Source: Pseudofabraea citricarpa
Lineage: Eukaryota; Ascomycota; Leotiomycetes; Helotiales; Dermateaceae
DNA length: 64,000 bases
Reading direction: 5' to 3'
NCBI GenBank assembly: GCA_029641185.1
Contig: JAPWGK010000036.1
Span: 124,001-188,000, forward strand
In this document: positions 35,889-48,408 of the stretch, piece by piece
Layout of the letters: every line of letters begins with the position of its first letter
Numbering within the stretch: the first letter of the stretch is position 1
Notes under the pieces: generated by a model
The model's database searches: none
Seen by the model: only the letters and a program-made list of their open reading frames with translations
Told to the model about the DNA's origin: nothing
Translations under genes and position numbers: made by a program

Positions 35889-37359
35889 TTAGATAGCAGA
35901 ACGAGAAGCACTCCGTTTCCGCACGCCGGTAAGAACTACGATGGCAATATAAATCAAAGCCATAGCACCAGCAAGCACGCCATAAGCAATCTCACCATTT
36001 TTCGAATTCCCCGCGAGCTTAAGACCAAGCCCACCATTGATGACGGCCAGGATCATAAGAGCGCGACCATACCACTGATGCGAGAGGCCCCATATACTTC
36101 GTTTCTGCGTCTTGATATAGGATCGGTGTTGGAGGATTCCTAAGAAAGGTTGAAGTACAAACAGGGCGACGATGACTGTCCCGAAGACTGTATGAGTGCG
36201 ACCGGCTCTTTCGTACAACTGTAATTTTATCAGTTTTCATGTTGGTTTAGAGGCTTGGGTTTTTATGAGAGGCCGCTATGAGATAGATCTTACCACTCGT
36301 AATAGATCGGCTAGCTTGATGCCCGTCCCGAACCCTGCAAGTAGCATAGCCATACTGAAAATCTGGAATAAGGAATGTAACCATATTCCAACACTGACTC
36401 GCATGAGAAGTGCGCCAATAGGGAAGAGCAAAACGACTGTAATGCCCATAATAATCCCATGGGCCTTTTGGTAATCTGGAATCTTGCGAATCTGTGCGGC
36501 GCCTACACCAACACTAGACGAACCAGAGCCAGAGCCCGAGCCAGAGCCCGAGCCAGAGCCCGAGCCAGGCCCGAATGTCCCACCGTTTCCAAAACCAGGT
36601 CCGCCTGTGTTGGTTGTAGACCCCCCCGTTGCGGTAGATGTAGCGGTTTCAGAAGCTGCAGCCCCGCTGACAAATGGGTTGGTACTTGTTGTGACAACAG
36701 CTTGAGTGAGGTCAAATGCAAAAGTACGGTAAGAATTTCCAGCATGTTGTCTTAGCGAAGCATCAGTTGAAGCACTGTTCAATGCAGAACCTTGATTCCA
36801 AGCAGCGATCCAACGTGAGGATGATTCTGTAGTACTTGAGAGTCTGCTTGCACAACCGGAACCTGGTGGATGATTATCGGCGTATGTTCTCAGATTGACC
36901 GGACAAAGGGATAGCAGGGCTTACATAAAACATTTGCTGTCATGACCCCTCCTGAAATCCCGCTGCCTTCTAACAACTGGACTTGTAACGTTGAATCAAC
37001 TTCGGGCTCGACATGGCCAGTGCCTCTCCGTGGACTGATTGTTACATTTCCATTCCCGTCTGCGTACATAACAAAGATGGTCGCACCGGCCATCTGGCTT
37101 CCGATGCCCATGCCGACCCATTGGTAAGAAGTTGGCGCAGAGAGCTGGATGTAGAAATCACCATTTCCAGAAGAAGCTGTATCCTGAGGGATTGAAAGGG
37201 CATAAGAGGGGCCAGATGAGATCGGACTATAAGAAACTGTAGCTGAGACGGCCGTGGCTAGGGACCAGAGTTATTAACATTTTCAATTTTGAAAAAAGAG
37301 GGGTAACACGACATACCTAGAGCCGCAAGGATAGCAGTTATTCTAGAAGACGACATCAT
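35889..37359 (-). CDS. DOMON (CDH-cytochrome-like) plus cytochrome b561 membrane protein
   Basis: Transmembrane redox protein: an extracellular cellobiose-dehydrogenase cytochrome-type DOMON domain fused to a b561 core that can pass electrons across a membrane. Exons 37359-37317, 37257-36925, 36862-36294, 36218-35889; 424 aa. Signal peptide MMSSSRITAILAALATAVSA. DOMON landmarks: DFYIQLSAPTSYQWVGMGIG (a Met that may ligate heme), MAGATIFVMYADGNGNVTIS, and CSGCASRLSS; WIAAWNQGSALNS follows. A Gly-Ser linker (36523-36570) leads to the b561 part: KAHGIIMGITVVLLFPIGAL, WLHSLFQIFSMAMLLAGFGTG, RTHTVFGTVIVALFVLQPFLG, HQWYGRALMILAVINGGLGL and IAYGVLAGAMALIYIAIVV, with the expected His residues (AHG, LHS, RTHT, SHQW). 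Electron donor and acceptor are unknown. Confidence 0.87.
36523..36570. repeat. 12-bp coding repeat (Gly-Ser linker)
   Basis: Tandem gagccagagccc-type units, about four copies, encoding Gly-Ser dipeptides on the minus strand. It forms the linker between the DOMON domain and the b561 core and is likely to vary in length. Confidence 0.8.
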
Positions 37360-39212
37360 ATTGCTTTAGCCAGGGAGGATGAGGTGAGGCGATGACAAGA
37401 GACCACGAGGCATACAGATGCAAGAAGCTGGAGCGAAGGAGCAATAAGTAACACCAGCAGCCAAACAAGGATCGGCGTTGTTTGCACATATTCGAGGATC
37501 AAGAGCTGTCGGACAAGAGAGAGCAAGGCAATACTGTAAACAGCAAGGCTCAGCCTCCACATGGCTATCGCTGTGTGCGAGCCAGTAAGAATGTAAGGTT
37601 AGCGACGCCAACCATGGCTCCGAGCAAGCTTCGACCCCAAGCACTGCTGCCAATGCTCTTGAGCTTTGCTGAAATGGCCGCACAACCCTGAACCTGGCCT
37701 ATCAGATGCCACTCAAAGGTCAGAACAACCTCCGAGCCCTACTGAGCCCGAAGAAAGTGTGACGCAGGGCCTGGAACTTGTGTTTTGTTATGTCATCCCT
37801 TCGATAGCTGCTTTGGGCAATGATGTGAAAACCAAATAGCAAATCACAGTGTCCAAGCGACGCCTCGTCTTCTCGGTGGTGCAAATAAAGTCAGCCGCTA
37901 GAAGAATGCGCTAGCGATAAGGTTGGAACATAAGCTGGCACTTGGGATCGCTTACAGGCAATTGACTTTCCGGCTCAGCAAAGAATCCTTCTCATCTCAA
38001 CAAGCCAATCACGTATTTTGGCTTTTGGGTGTTTTGATTCAACGGGCCCCGAATACACCGGACGAACGCCGCACGCCAACAACGGCTTCTTTGTTGATCC
38101 TCACGTTTTTGTACATTGCGAGGAGAGGGATGCGAATGGCACTTGGCTTATTAGGACGCATATGGTAAGCCAAGCGAGCAATTGACCAAATACTCTCGGA
38201 TGGGCTGTGCAAGCATCGACATCGACATCGCATCATGTCTTTACGAGATTGCAAGAATCGATCAATAGAAAACCCGTTGGCCAGCGGGAATTACGTGTTG
38301 CATTGCGCGGACATGCAACACACAAATCAACTGGCATATGTCGAATGGCATCATAATTGACCTAAAATTCTTGTGCCTGTCAGCAGCTTTCTTGGTATGT
38401 CACATTCACCCTAACGCGATACTCGGCCTGTGATCAAACCTATAATACAGCGACATAGGAAGGGTGATGTCTTTTTAAGCTCCAGGCAGGGCATAAGTGG
38501 CTCTCTGCCATGGCGTGGGGGAGAAAGCTGGGAACGGCACCGACTCTTCATATTTCCCGGGGCAGTGCACCGTATGATTACCCGGTATAGGACTGGAATC
38601 CTGGCGTCCTAGGCGAAGTCACACGGAGAGACTTAATCACTGCAACGAACGTGAGGTGATTTAAAATTTCATTCATTCATATCTTTGGAGCAGACGAGAA
38701 AATGAGGCAAGCTATGCAGAGTGTCAGGAAACCGGACCCCAACGCCAAGCCATCCGTGAGACGAGTCGCCAAGATGACATGCAGATTCCATGCCACGCCA
38801 ACTCAAGAATATACCCCTTTTGAGAGAACAGGTAAGTTTGTGCCAGTAAAGAAAACGGCCATGTTAAAGAAACAGGAAAACAGGGCTTTTGGAAGGCAGG
38901 GTAAAGTGCCCAGCTTTCTACATATTGTGTAAAGACAAGTTACTTTTGGGAGAGAGAAAACAAATCTATCGCTTTTGGTTTGTACCTAGCAATTATTTCC
39001 TCTATCCTCGAGCAGAAAAGAAAGAACCAAAGAAAGATCTCATTTCAGCTGAGGCCAGGGATAACATGCTGGTGCATGCCATGCCGTCCATCAGGCGTAT
39101 TAAGGTATTACCGCAGTGGTCGCGACTGCCGCTATTCAAGAAATGAGAAATATGTACTCAGACAAGTTGAACAACAAGGTAACGGCACCAATCTCTTATT
39201 TCGCTGCGTTAT
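37360..39212. other. Intergenic region, 1.85 kb
   Basis: Holds the DOMON-b561 promoter at its left end and the 3' end of the acidic nuclear-type gene at its right. Several open frames of 60-105 codons exist (for example 37366-37683 minus, Cys-rich; 38702-38932 plus) but none has a signal peptide, domain or splice context I can support. Confidence 0.5.
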
Positions 39213-40959
39213 TTAAATCATGCTGCGACTTCTCTTATGTGAACGAGCCTCTCCAGAAAACTTTCGTTTCTTCTGAGCTGCTGCGACAGAGGCAAGAGGG
39301 CTCCCAGGACTTGACGGCATGAGCGCAGGCTTAGTGGTCTTTTGCTTTCGCATCGGGGTGATAGGTGTGTTAGCTGCTGCAAGGCTGCCTTTCTTGATGC
39401 CACGAAGGGTTCCTTGACGATATGGACCTGAGAAAGCCAATGAGTCGCGAGTGGCAGTATTCCGGATCAACAGTTGATGGCGGTTTTGGTTGCGTCGGAA
39501 AGCACCCACAAGGCCACCATTGAGACGATTCAACAGATGATGCTCTTTGTCCTCACTTGTGGCAGTGTTTGGACGAGCTGGCGTTGATGACATGGGATCA
39601 ACGGTGTTGTTTCCACTGTCATTTTCTTCTGCGTCGTGTTCATCAACAGAACTGGCTTCGTCAAACTCGAGGAAATCTTCGACATTCCAAAGGTCCTCAT
39701 CATCCATATCATCCTCATCATAAGATGATGGACTATCCTGAGAGATAGTTCCATCTGCAGCGACACTAGTAAAGGCGTAAAAGGCTTCAGGTGGACCTAG
39801 AGCATGGCCACTAAGGATGTTGTTGTCCATGGGAGTCGAGAACAAAGCGCTCATCATGAGATTGGCGGAATCGCTGATCATAGGAGACATCTGCTCACCG
39901 CCGGGGGTTTCTGCATCGCAGTCAGGAAGAAATCCAGGCGTTGGCTGACTACTAGTGCCATTGAAGCTATATCGGCGAGTTTGTGCTTTGAAGATAAGTA
40001 AATTCTTTCCGTGGGAATCCAGAACGACAAATGGTTTACTCCGATCATGAACCCAGGAGCCGAGCCGAGGTCCCCTATTGCTAGGGTGTTTGTGTGGTTT
40101 GCGAATCACAGTGATGTCCTCTTCGGAAGAGGATGATTCTCCGCTAGATTGGCTCACTCGAAGCTTACGAGAAGGTATATATTTTGCAGCTGGCGGAAGG
40201 TCTTCTTCGGTCGTTTCACCTTCATCGGCTGAAGGTAATCAAGTTAGCATTGGTATCAACTCATGGTCATCAAGGCTACCCACTTTCGTAGCCACTGCTG
40301 GCCATGGAGCTCTCGCTCTGGTTTCCATCCTCGTCGTCGGATCCTTCTGCTGGCTCTTCTCCATCACTTCCACGAAAGTCCCAGTATGAACCGTCATTGC
40401 TGGACGCTGGGTCGTCGTCATTATCATCACCATTCTCGATGATTTTGCGGAAAGAAGGATCAAGACTATTCTGGTCCAAGAATATATCAGGAAATATATC
40501 ATCCTCATCTTCCGAATGGGAACTGCTGCTGTCTGAATCAATATCAAACCGTACTCGCCGAGCTTCTGGAGTATTTTCATCTTCAGAGTGACCATTTGTA
40601 GCATTCCAGGCAATAGCTTGTGTATCGACATCAGGTTTATTCATGCGTGCCATGTGATCGTCAAAGAAAGGCTCATTCCCACCGAGAACATCCTCTTGAG
40701 CTGTCATATCAAATCCTTCCCAGCTGCTCTGGTCGTCATCAATGGAGGGCCGAGGAGTCAATTCATCATCTTCGTCTTCTTCAGAGTCGATGATTGCTTG
40801 CTCCTCAGCCACCTCGACATCTGGCTCATCCTCTTCGCTATCGCTGATCAGGTCCACCCCAGCATAATCGTCATCCGAGGTATCCGTAGCTCGAGAGCTT
40901 CTCCGTACCGTCTTTTTGGAGGGGGTCCCGTTGGACTTGTGTCTAATGTTTCGCGACAT
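39213..40959 (-). CDS. Acidic nuclear-type protein, possibly IFH1/CRF1-like transcription co-regulator
   Basis: Exons 40959-40284 and 40228-39213 (55-bp intron, A|CC), 563 aa. The N-terminal half is very acidic with serine (YAGVDLISDSEEDEPDVEVA, IIDSEEDEDDELTPRPS, SDSSSSHSEDEDDIFPDIF); the middle has a conserved-looking core GPRLGSWVHDRSKPFVVLDS followed by GKNLLIFKAQTRRYSF; the C-terminus is basic (QKKRKFSGEARSHKRSRS), a probable nuclear localisation signal. The acidic opening and the GSWVHD core recall the CRF1/IFH1 family, which partners the forkhead protein Fhl1 at ribosomal protein genes, but I am recalling this from general family pattern and the link is weak. Nuclear location is likely; the function is not certain. 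A profile search against PF10380 would decide. Confidence 0.65.
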
Positions 40960-43900
40960 CTTGTGGGTAATTCTGGGTGTCGGTGTTTGAGATTTTGTAT
41001 TTAGTATTTAGCACTTGAGATTTGGCGGTGAAGTTGTGTGTAAAGTAAGGGAGGTGAATATATTTCCTGTCGGTGGTATGGAAGGTTCGAGGGTCTCTTA
41101 ACTCTGTAGAGACGTATCGATTGAGGTTAAGAAGAGGTGAAGCGAGTCCTGAGAGGGTGTGCTAGACTCGGAATCGAGGTTCGGTTTGTAGGCAAAAAAA
41201 AAAAAGAAAAAGGTCGCACTCGGGGATGGAGTCTCGCTCTTCGTCCAGAGCGCAACTCAATCTGTAATCTGTTGTAATAGACAGGCTCTCTGATGCAGCC
41301 GCTGTGGCCTTTAGACACTGGGAGTCTGGTACTTCGTCAAGATCGATAGATGATTGAAAGTCTCGTTGGCTGAAGGACTGCGGGCACTCGGTGAGCGCCC
41401 GCAGTGGGTATTCACAGCTCAGCGATTGCCTGCGGCATGATTCTCGACGAAGGGTGTTTATGGGATGGGTGCTTTTTGAGTGTTTTGGGTAGTTGGACTT
41501 CGTTGTCTGTGGGTTGTGGTTGTTGATGAGGGGGGAAGAAAGACCAGAAGAAGATCGATGTTGGAGGGGAAAGAGCAACATTTTTAATTTTGGCGCTAAC
41601 CGTATGTGCGCAGGACGTTGTAGGTATGCACCCGGGGGGAGGGGGGGCGTCGCTGTATAACGTGGTGGACGGCGTTCATTGGAGCATCGATGGCTTCACC
41701 GCCAGAACCAAAGCTTATCGTCTGTAAGGGGCGTGCAGGTCGTCAAACAGCATTGGTGTATGGCGATGCATTTTATGGAGATTCCACACGACAACTGTGA
41801 ACTGACAACACCGACTTCCATTGTAGACGTCAAGAGCAGCTCCTATTTCTCGAAGCGGCAGGTCGAAGAACAATAGCAAAGCTGTCAAGTACAAGTACAG
41901 TACGTACAGCACAGCATGGTACAGCCTTCGACGCTATTGTAGCTAGAGAGATGCCACCTGGCTAGTGCAGTATGGATGGCCAGTACCTCCGCTACTGTTA
42001 GCTGTTTTCAATAGTCGCCATATCCATCGTCTGTCGTTCGAGGTTCGAGGTTCGAGGTTCGTGTCCGTTTGTTCTCGCTCTCGCTCGTCTCTTCCTCTGT
42101 GGATCGCCTGAAAAACTCTGGACAGAATAATGACGCCACGCCACGGAGCCGCAGTCGAGTCATGGTTGTAGTCATCTCATCCAAACGGTCACAGTCGATG
42201 ACTCCCAAGATATCATCGCATCCCATCTTGCAGAGACGAGAGACCTCCTCCAAGTTCACACATCACACGCCACACGCCACATCGATGCTCTCCCTCCCTT
42301 TGTCTCCCTCTTCCCCTCTCGAACTGCCATATCTTATCTTCCCATCATGTTTGAAAAAACGTCACACACCGCCAGTTGCGGGGCCTCAGTTTAGCCGATC
42401 AATCTAGAGGGGCAGCAGATCCATCGCCTGAACCACCCACCATCACGTGTTGCGGGATCCTTCGAAGCTTCCACAAGCACGTTGGGTCATCATGTGGCGA
42501 GCGAATTGTTGAGGGCCTAGCCTAGATCCTTCAGAAAGTCTTTGCAGGTCGTTAATCGAGTGATATTGTGGATAGCGAGGAGAAGAATCCTCGTGAAAGA
42601 GAGGAAAACGCACCCAGGGTCCAGCAGGGATGTTTTTGACCAAGTGTGGAGACAGGACCCCGAAACTCCGCATCAAATTTGAAGTATGTGTTAAGCGTCG
42701 TTGGCGTGTTTATTTTGGTCGCCTTTGGGACGCTATGCTGTCCATTTTGAGCGCTTTGGTCTGGTCTTAGTGCTGCATGTTTTGATATTCAGGGTCTTGG
42801 TCTGGATATGTGATTTGCAGTTAAAATCACACCTTTACTCTGAGAGTAAAGTCAAGCGACTAGACGTGGCTGCGATGTTAAGCTTGGTTTCTTCCACATT
42901 TAACAGCTTGAGTTGTTGTGACCAAGTCTTTGTTGTATATGGTTCTCTCTCGCTATTCACGTTCAGCACGAGTAGATTTTGATGTTGGTGGTTGTCATGT
43001 TATTTTCTTTTCCTGCCTGCCTAAATCAAACAAAAGGCCCCAAGATATGACTGCTCTCCATGTAATTACAACTTGACCAGCCCTGTAAACCCCATTAAGT
43101 TCTCAGACAAGAACAACTGGTGCAGCGCACTTTCTCGCAGATCATGGTTCAAATTACACACGCACCAGCACACGAGCAACTTTCATAGTGTGTGGTCACG
43201 TGAAACCAACCTCCACAGTCCCTAAACTTGAAGTAAGGAGGGAGATTTTATCGTGCCTGATGTCCAGCCGGAGCAATAGAAAACGTCATAAAGAAGGCTT
43301 GTGATAAAGTTCTAGAAATCTTGCGGAAATGATTCGGACCGACGGATCGTGTGATCTAGAATCTAATCTGTCTTGTGGCTTTGTCTTTGTCCGCCTTCTG
43401 ATCAACGCAAAACCAATGAATGTCAAACGTCAAGACAAGTATGGCGCAAACACCCAGTACCCGGGACTTGTATGCCGGGGGCAGTGGCTGGTAGTTGTTT
43501 CAGTTACTGCACCCCACAACTCTGAATAGAGTCAGCTGCTCTTCCTCGCTTAACGGGATGTACTGTTGTTCTCCTTATACTTGTGGTATGGTAATGATAT
43601 CTCTTCATGATATCAATGCTACCTACAATTAAATAGTGTATAAGCGAATATGAGCAGTTCCAAGTACATCCAGTTACCAAATAATAAGCGAATTTGTTCT
43701 GGCCTTTCTAGGAGAGACTTTCATAGTACTCTTTAGGACCGTGTAACGTTTCATGACGATGGCTTCAGAAGAATTTGATTCTCACTCACTATAATGCTGG
43801 TGATGTGCTTTCAGCTTCTTTTGAACCGCTCCACAGTTTCATTCTTGCTCAGCAGGGCCATTTGTGGCATGGGCCTTGGGCATCTTCAGCCACTTACCGA

Positions 43901-44387
43901 CTTTGTTCTGAGGACCTATAATATGATTGATAATAAACATATATGGGTTCCGACCAGGTCGCACTTGGTTGGTGATTAGATATCTCAGGATTTTTGAGTA
44001 TGACCTCTAAAATGGTACGCTATCTGCTGGGGAGGTCAGGATGGTGCCAGTGATCAGTGGCAACAGATGACACTGTCCCCATTTCTTTGTCGTCAAGCCA
44101 TAGCTATTGTTATTCTTGAAATTCATTGTCTACTTTTGAAAGACCCATTCACAATGTGTTATTCTAAGTATATGCTAAGTATACATTCACTCTCTCCAAA
44201 TTGGCCAGTACATAAACCTTCCTTTCCTCCCCTCTTCCTCCTTCATTTTCCTATTCACATAACTTGAGAATCTCATTTAAACTATCATTCACAGCCTACA
44301 TTTTTCCATTCCTTACCTTAACACATATTAAAAACAGAGCTTGTTTTTATGTACTTCGGTCAAAAGATTTCTTGAAATATCTTTATC
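40960..44387. other. 3.4-kb region without a supported gene
   Basis: Read on both strands; no domain, no spliced model. The left part holds the promoter of the acidic nuclear-type gene; the 139-codon minus frame at 41162-41581 is Ser-rich and unsupported. A G-rich run lies at about 41632-41649, a 7-bp direct repeat at 42036-42061. The right part should hold the GH71 promoter, with AT-rich DNA near 43560-43700. Confidence 0.5.
42036..42061. repeat. 7-bp direct repeat (gttcgag)
   Basis: Three complete and one partial copies of gttcgag in tandem in non-coding DNA. Resembles a tRNA B-box word by chance, but no tRNA cloverleaf or A-box surrounds it. Confidence 0.75.
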
Positions 44388-46747
44388 ATGCTCTTCAGCA
44401 ACTTCCTTGCTATGGCCTTTGCGGCCTTTGCATCTGCTGCTCCTTGGCCAAGCAATGATATTGCACTCGCCTCGCGACAGACAGCGGATGGCCTTGTCTT
44501 CTGTCATTTTATGGTGAGTATAATTGCGGATGATTCACTCTGTCAAACTAAGTCTAATGATCTGCAGATTGGAATTGTCGGTGATCGCACCAGTGCTGCC
44601 GACTATGATTCAGACATGATCCGTGCAAAATCCCTAGGAATTGATGCGTTCGCCTTGAATATTGGGGTCGACCCTTATACAGACACTCAACTCAACTACG
44701 CATATCAATCTGCCGCTACAAATGGAATGAAAGTCTTTATCTCCTTTGACTTCAACTGGTATAACACAGGTCAAGCGACAACAGTTGGACAGAAGATCGC
44801 TCAGTATGGAAGCCTCCCAGCCCAGCTCAAAGTCGATGGAAAGATCTTCGCTTCCTCTTTCGCGGGAGACGGACTTGATGTTGCTGCTTTGCGAGCTGCA
44901 GCTGGCGCACCGGTCTTCTTTGTGCCAAACTTTCATCCCGGACAAGCCAGCTTTGATGCTCTTGATGGTGCCTTCAATTGGATGGTAAGTGAGCCCATGG
45001 CTCTTTAAATAACTTACCAATGATTAAAATAGGCTTGGCCAAACAATGGCAATAATAAAGCAGCCACGCCATCGGCTAATATCTCGGTTGAAGCGGGTGA
45101 TGTAGCGTACGCCACTTCTCTTGCTGGAAAATCATACATGGCTCGTGAGTATTTCTAGTCATCCCTTATACATTAACTCTGACTTTGTTGTAGCTGTTTC
45201 GCCATGGTTCAGTACTCATTTCGGCCCCGTAAGTCTTCACTAAACTCTTTTATTCTAGTACCCTCTAACATTTCTTATAGGAAGTATCGTATAGTAAGAA
45301 CTGGGTCTTCCCTTCCGATCTTCTGTGGTTTCAGAGATGGGAGGAGATTCTCACTCTCAAACCTCGCTTCGTCGAAATTATCACTTGGAATGACTACGGA
45401 GAATCCCATTATATTGGTCCGCTTGATTCAAAGCATTACGATGATGGGAATTCCAAGTGGGTGAATGATATGTAAGACCCTCTTTTACAATGCTTGAAAG
45501 AAAAAACTGATAGTTATAGGCCACATGGCGGCTGGATGGATATGGCTCGTCCTTTTATTAGTGCCTACAAGGCTGGGGCTTCTTCTCCTGACCAGTATAT
45601 TACATCGGATCAGCTGATCTACTGGTACCGCCCAAATCCTCGAGATCTCAACTGCGATAGTACAGACACAACAATGCAGCCTGCTAATAACGGGAGCGGG
45701 AATTATTTCCAAGGCCGGCCTGATGGATGGGAGTCAATGAGTGATTCGGTATTCGTCGTCTCCCTCCTCACATCTCCTGGGATTGTAACCGTCATGTCCG
45801 GACTCAATACACAGCAATTCTCGGCTCCTGCCGGCGCATCAGAGTTCGAAGTCCCCATGGATATTGGATCTCAACAATTCTTCCTTCAGAGAGATGGGAA
45901 GACGGTTCTAAGTGCCGTGTCCCTACGCGATATCACTGATACATGTCCATGTGGCATTTATAACTTCAATGCTTACGTTGGCACTGTTCCCGATTCACCC
46001 GTGGATCAATTGCAGGCTGATGGTTTGGCTTCTCTTACTGCTGGATTACATGTTTCGACTTGTAGAGCAACACCGTCGCTTGCTACTGAAACAAGGAAGC
46101 CAACGGTCACCCCAGGAAGCGGACCTGTTACCACAACTACGACTTCGACTTCGACTTCGACAGCGACCACCAGGTAAGAAATCCCTTTCCCCATTTCCCC
46201 CTTTCTTTAGCCCCTGTTACGTTTGTTTTCTTCTCTTTCGTGATTGAGTAAGAGCAACGGGACGCGCAATATGAAAACCCTCGCTTATTCCATGTTGTCT
46301 ATTCTAACACTCATTTCCGTGTACATTGAATTTCTTTTTTGCTACTTTAAGCTCTTTAAAGCTAACCAATCTTCTCAATATAGTACTACTACTTCCAACA
46401 CCACGCCAATTACAACGCCTCCAGTGACAACGCCACCAACCTCAACCTCGACTTCAACCTCATCCTCGACCTCATCCTCGACCTCAACAGCCCCTACATC
46501 CACGCAGTCATGCACAGCAGGCTACGGATCAGGCAATTACATTGGTCTCTGCTCTTTCTGCTGCCAATACGGATATTGCCCACCAGGACCTTGCACCTGC
46601 ACAGCCTGGGGAATTCCGGCCCAAGAACCTCCCACAACGGGCCAGAAAGGTGTTCCTCTTCCCGGAGAAGATGATAGTTATTTGGGATTGTGCAGTTATG
46701 CTTGTAACCATAATTACTGTCCACCAACGGCTTGTATGTTGGCTTAG
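44388..46747 (+). CDS. Alpha-1,3-glucanase (mutanase), GH71, with C-terminal Cys-rich modules
   Basis: Secreted hydrolase of alpha-1,3-glucan in the fungal wall. Seven exons: 44388-44513, 44568-44984, 45033-45144, 45194-45228, 45281-45471, 45520-46173, 46384-46747; 632 aa with all phases consistent. Signal peptide MLFSNFLAMAFAAFASAAPW. GH71 landmarks: VFCHFMIGIVGDRT, SDMIRAKSLGIDAFALNIG, KVFISFDFNWY, FASSFAGDGLD, FFVPNFHPG, VSPWFSTHFG, ITWNDYGESHYIGP, PHGGWMDMARPFI. A Thr/Ser-Pro linker (TTTTSTSTSTATT and TTPPVTTPPTSTST) precedes two Cys-rich units, GNYIGLCSFCCQYGYCPPGP and DSYLGLCSYACNHNYCPPTA, probably carbohydrate-binding. The first intron (54 bp) has no in-frame stop. The last intron (210 bp) is the longest and falls inside the linker. 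Possible role in wall remodelling at division or autolysis. Confidence 0.92.
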
Positions 46748-47122
46748 TAGTTTCTGGATATGGATGTTTGTAGTGAGCTGTGAAAGCATAATCAGGGGCA
46801 ATTTTTTGGAGAGAAATAATGTTTAGCGATGAATTCTGGCGAGGGTTGAACAGCTCACCTTTTCCTCATCTAGTTGTTTTCGTTTTTAGTGTTGTTGGCA
46901 TTAGGGAACTGCGGTTACATACCCATAGGTTATAGTGATTATAGCATTATCATATCTTCACTCTTTAGAAAAGGTCCACAATTTGTATATGATTTGATTG
47001 ATTAGTATATAACACACGAAATTCTTTCTCACTCATACAAAATGATTTATCCATGAAATCCCTAATCCCAAACTCCTAAGTGAAGAGACGCCCGCTACCC
47101 GCTAGAAGAAGCTATACATGGC
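46748..47122. other. Convergent 3' intergenic region
   Basis: 375 bp between the stops of the GH71 gene (+) and the following minus-strand gene. Both 3' UTRs expected. Nothing else seen. Confidence 0.45.
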
Positions 47123-48408
47123 CTAGCAATCAGCACCCCATCCTCTCGAATCCCTCACATCAGCAGCATAAGCTAGCCCAGCATCCAGCAGCCTCACAGC
47201 ACCTTCTGCATAGGAATTCCCGACATTGAGCCTTAACGGGGCTGTTCGATCAGCAATAATACCCCTGGCATCAGCTTCCGCAGTATTTAATCTATATTCA
47301 TCATCCATACAGCCTTCAAACCTTCCCAAAACCCCCCTCCTCAAAGCACTCTCCCAACGGGTAAAAAATTCCATCTCGGACATAACGGCAGGTTTCTTCG
47401 GCCGATCCTCTCCTTGGTCATAGCTATATGGATATATTGCTTTGACGACTTCATATTTTTTGGTCATGAAGAAGAGAACTGGCCAAGAGATCATCCAGAG
47501 GAAGGTGAGGTAGAAGAACCATCTCAGCCAACGAATGGTTCGAAGCTCGTTTAGTTTGCCTGGCGAAAAGACGACCACTTCGCTGTTCTGCATAACGAAA
47601 TCCACCGAGAGGTGGCCTCGATAATACGTCGACGCTACCAAGGATCGAACAAGCTGTTCCAGTTTTTTTGTATCGTGATTGATAATCTCCCTTTTCAGGA
47701 CGAAAGTCTTTACCTGTGCTTTGTCGCTAACAAATCTCTCACACCATGCACCTAACTCCTTTCCCTCCTCGACGTCAGGTAGAATTGGTTTTTTGCTGGG
47801 GAATACGCCTCCGCGATATCCTCTTTCATTGTGTGCAAGTAACTCGATACGCTCTTCTACCTTACGACCCGGCTCGGAAGTCAAAAGATGGGTGATATCG
47901 ACCTTTATCCAAAAGTCTGTCACTCTATTCTTACTATGGGATTTCCCATGCTTGCGCACTGTCTCTGTATGTGTGCCATGGATGCTTAGGATATATGTAG
48001 GAGGATACATGGCCTGAATTCGCATCATTTGCTCAAGCATCTCGGGGCGCGTCGAGTATTCGGGGTAATTTGTCCATGTAGTCTGCCCAAATGTGTCTTT
48101 TTTCGAGAATGGTAGTGAAGGCGCTGTACTACAGTATATTATCAGCATGCTACTCGAGGGAGTGAGTGGCCAGGCAGAGCTTACTAGCTAACATGTCTGT
48201 ATTGAGCACGTTCTGGCCCCGCCTGGGCACTGGCTTGAAACGCCGATTCATCTATTGCGTCGGAATACGCTGGGAGTTCTTCGTCGGGATATGAGGATTC
48301 GATGTCTTCCAATAGCACGGCTGAGGAGGTGGAAGCTGTATCGTCGCGCCCGGGGTTGTCTCTGTAGACTGGCGCTTGTGCGACTACATCTGCTTTCCCG
48401 GAACCCAT
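47123..48408 (-). CDS. Single-pass membrane protein of an uncharacterised fungal family
   Basis: Exons 48408-48185 and 48128-47123 with a 56-bp intron; the split codon TA|T is open only when the donor at 48184 (gtaagc) is used, since reading on gives TAG. Product 409 aa. N-terminal 75 residues are polar and proline/acidic-rich with a PAYSDAIDE (PxY-like) motif. The core has TYILSIHGTHTETVRKHGKS, VTDFWIKVDITHLL, LGAWCERFVSDKAQVKTFVL, LVASTYYRGHLSVDF, then a transmembrane segment (WFFYLTFLWMISWPVLFFMT) followed by KKYEVVKAIYPYS and a C-terminal region that lacks obvious motifs. Proteins with this plan (IHGTHT and KSFTLTR-type blocks, one TM, W-x-x-P-V-x-F-F) are common in Pezizomycotina but have no assigned function to my knowledge. 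PxY suggests a possible ubiquitin-ligase contact; this is inference. Confidence 0.75.

Noticed and set aside
37366..37683. Cys-rich 105-codon minus frame, possible small secreted protein
   Set aside because: No signal peptide, and cysteine spacing is irregular. It overlaps the probable 5' UTR of the DOMON-b561 gene.
41162..41581. 139-codon minus-strand open frame
   Set aside because: Ser-rich and without domain, splice context or homology I can name; it lies beyond the 5' end of the acidic nuclear-type gene, where a leader is expected.
42036..42061. gttcgag repeats as a tRNA B-box
   Set aside because: No A-box, acceptor stem or T-rich Pol III terminator at proper spacing; it is a simple direct repeat.
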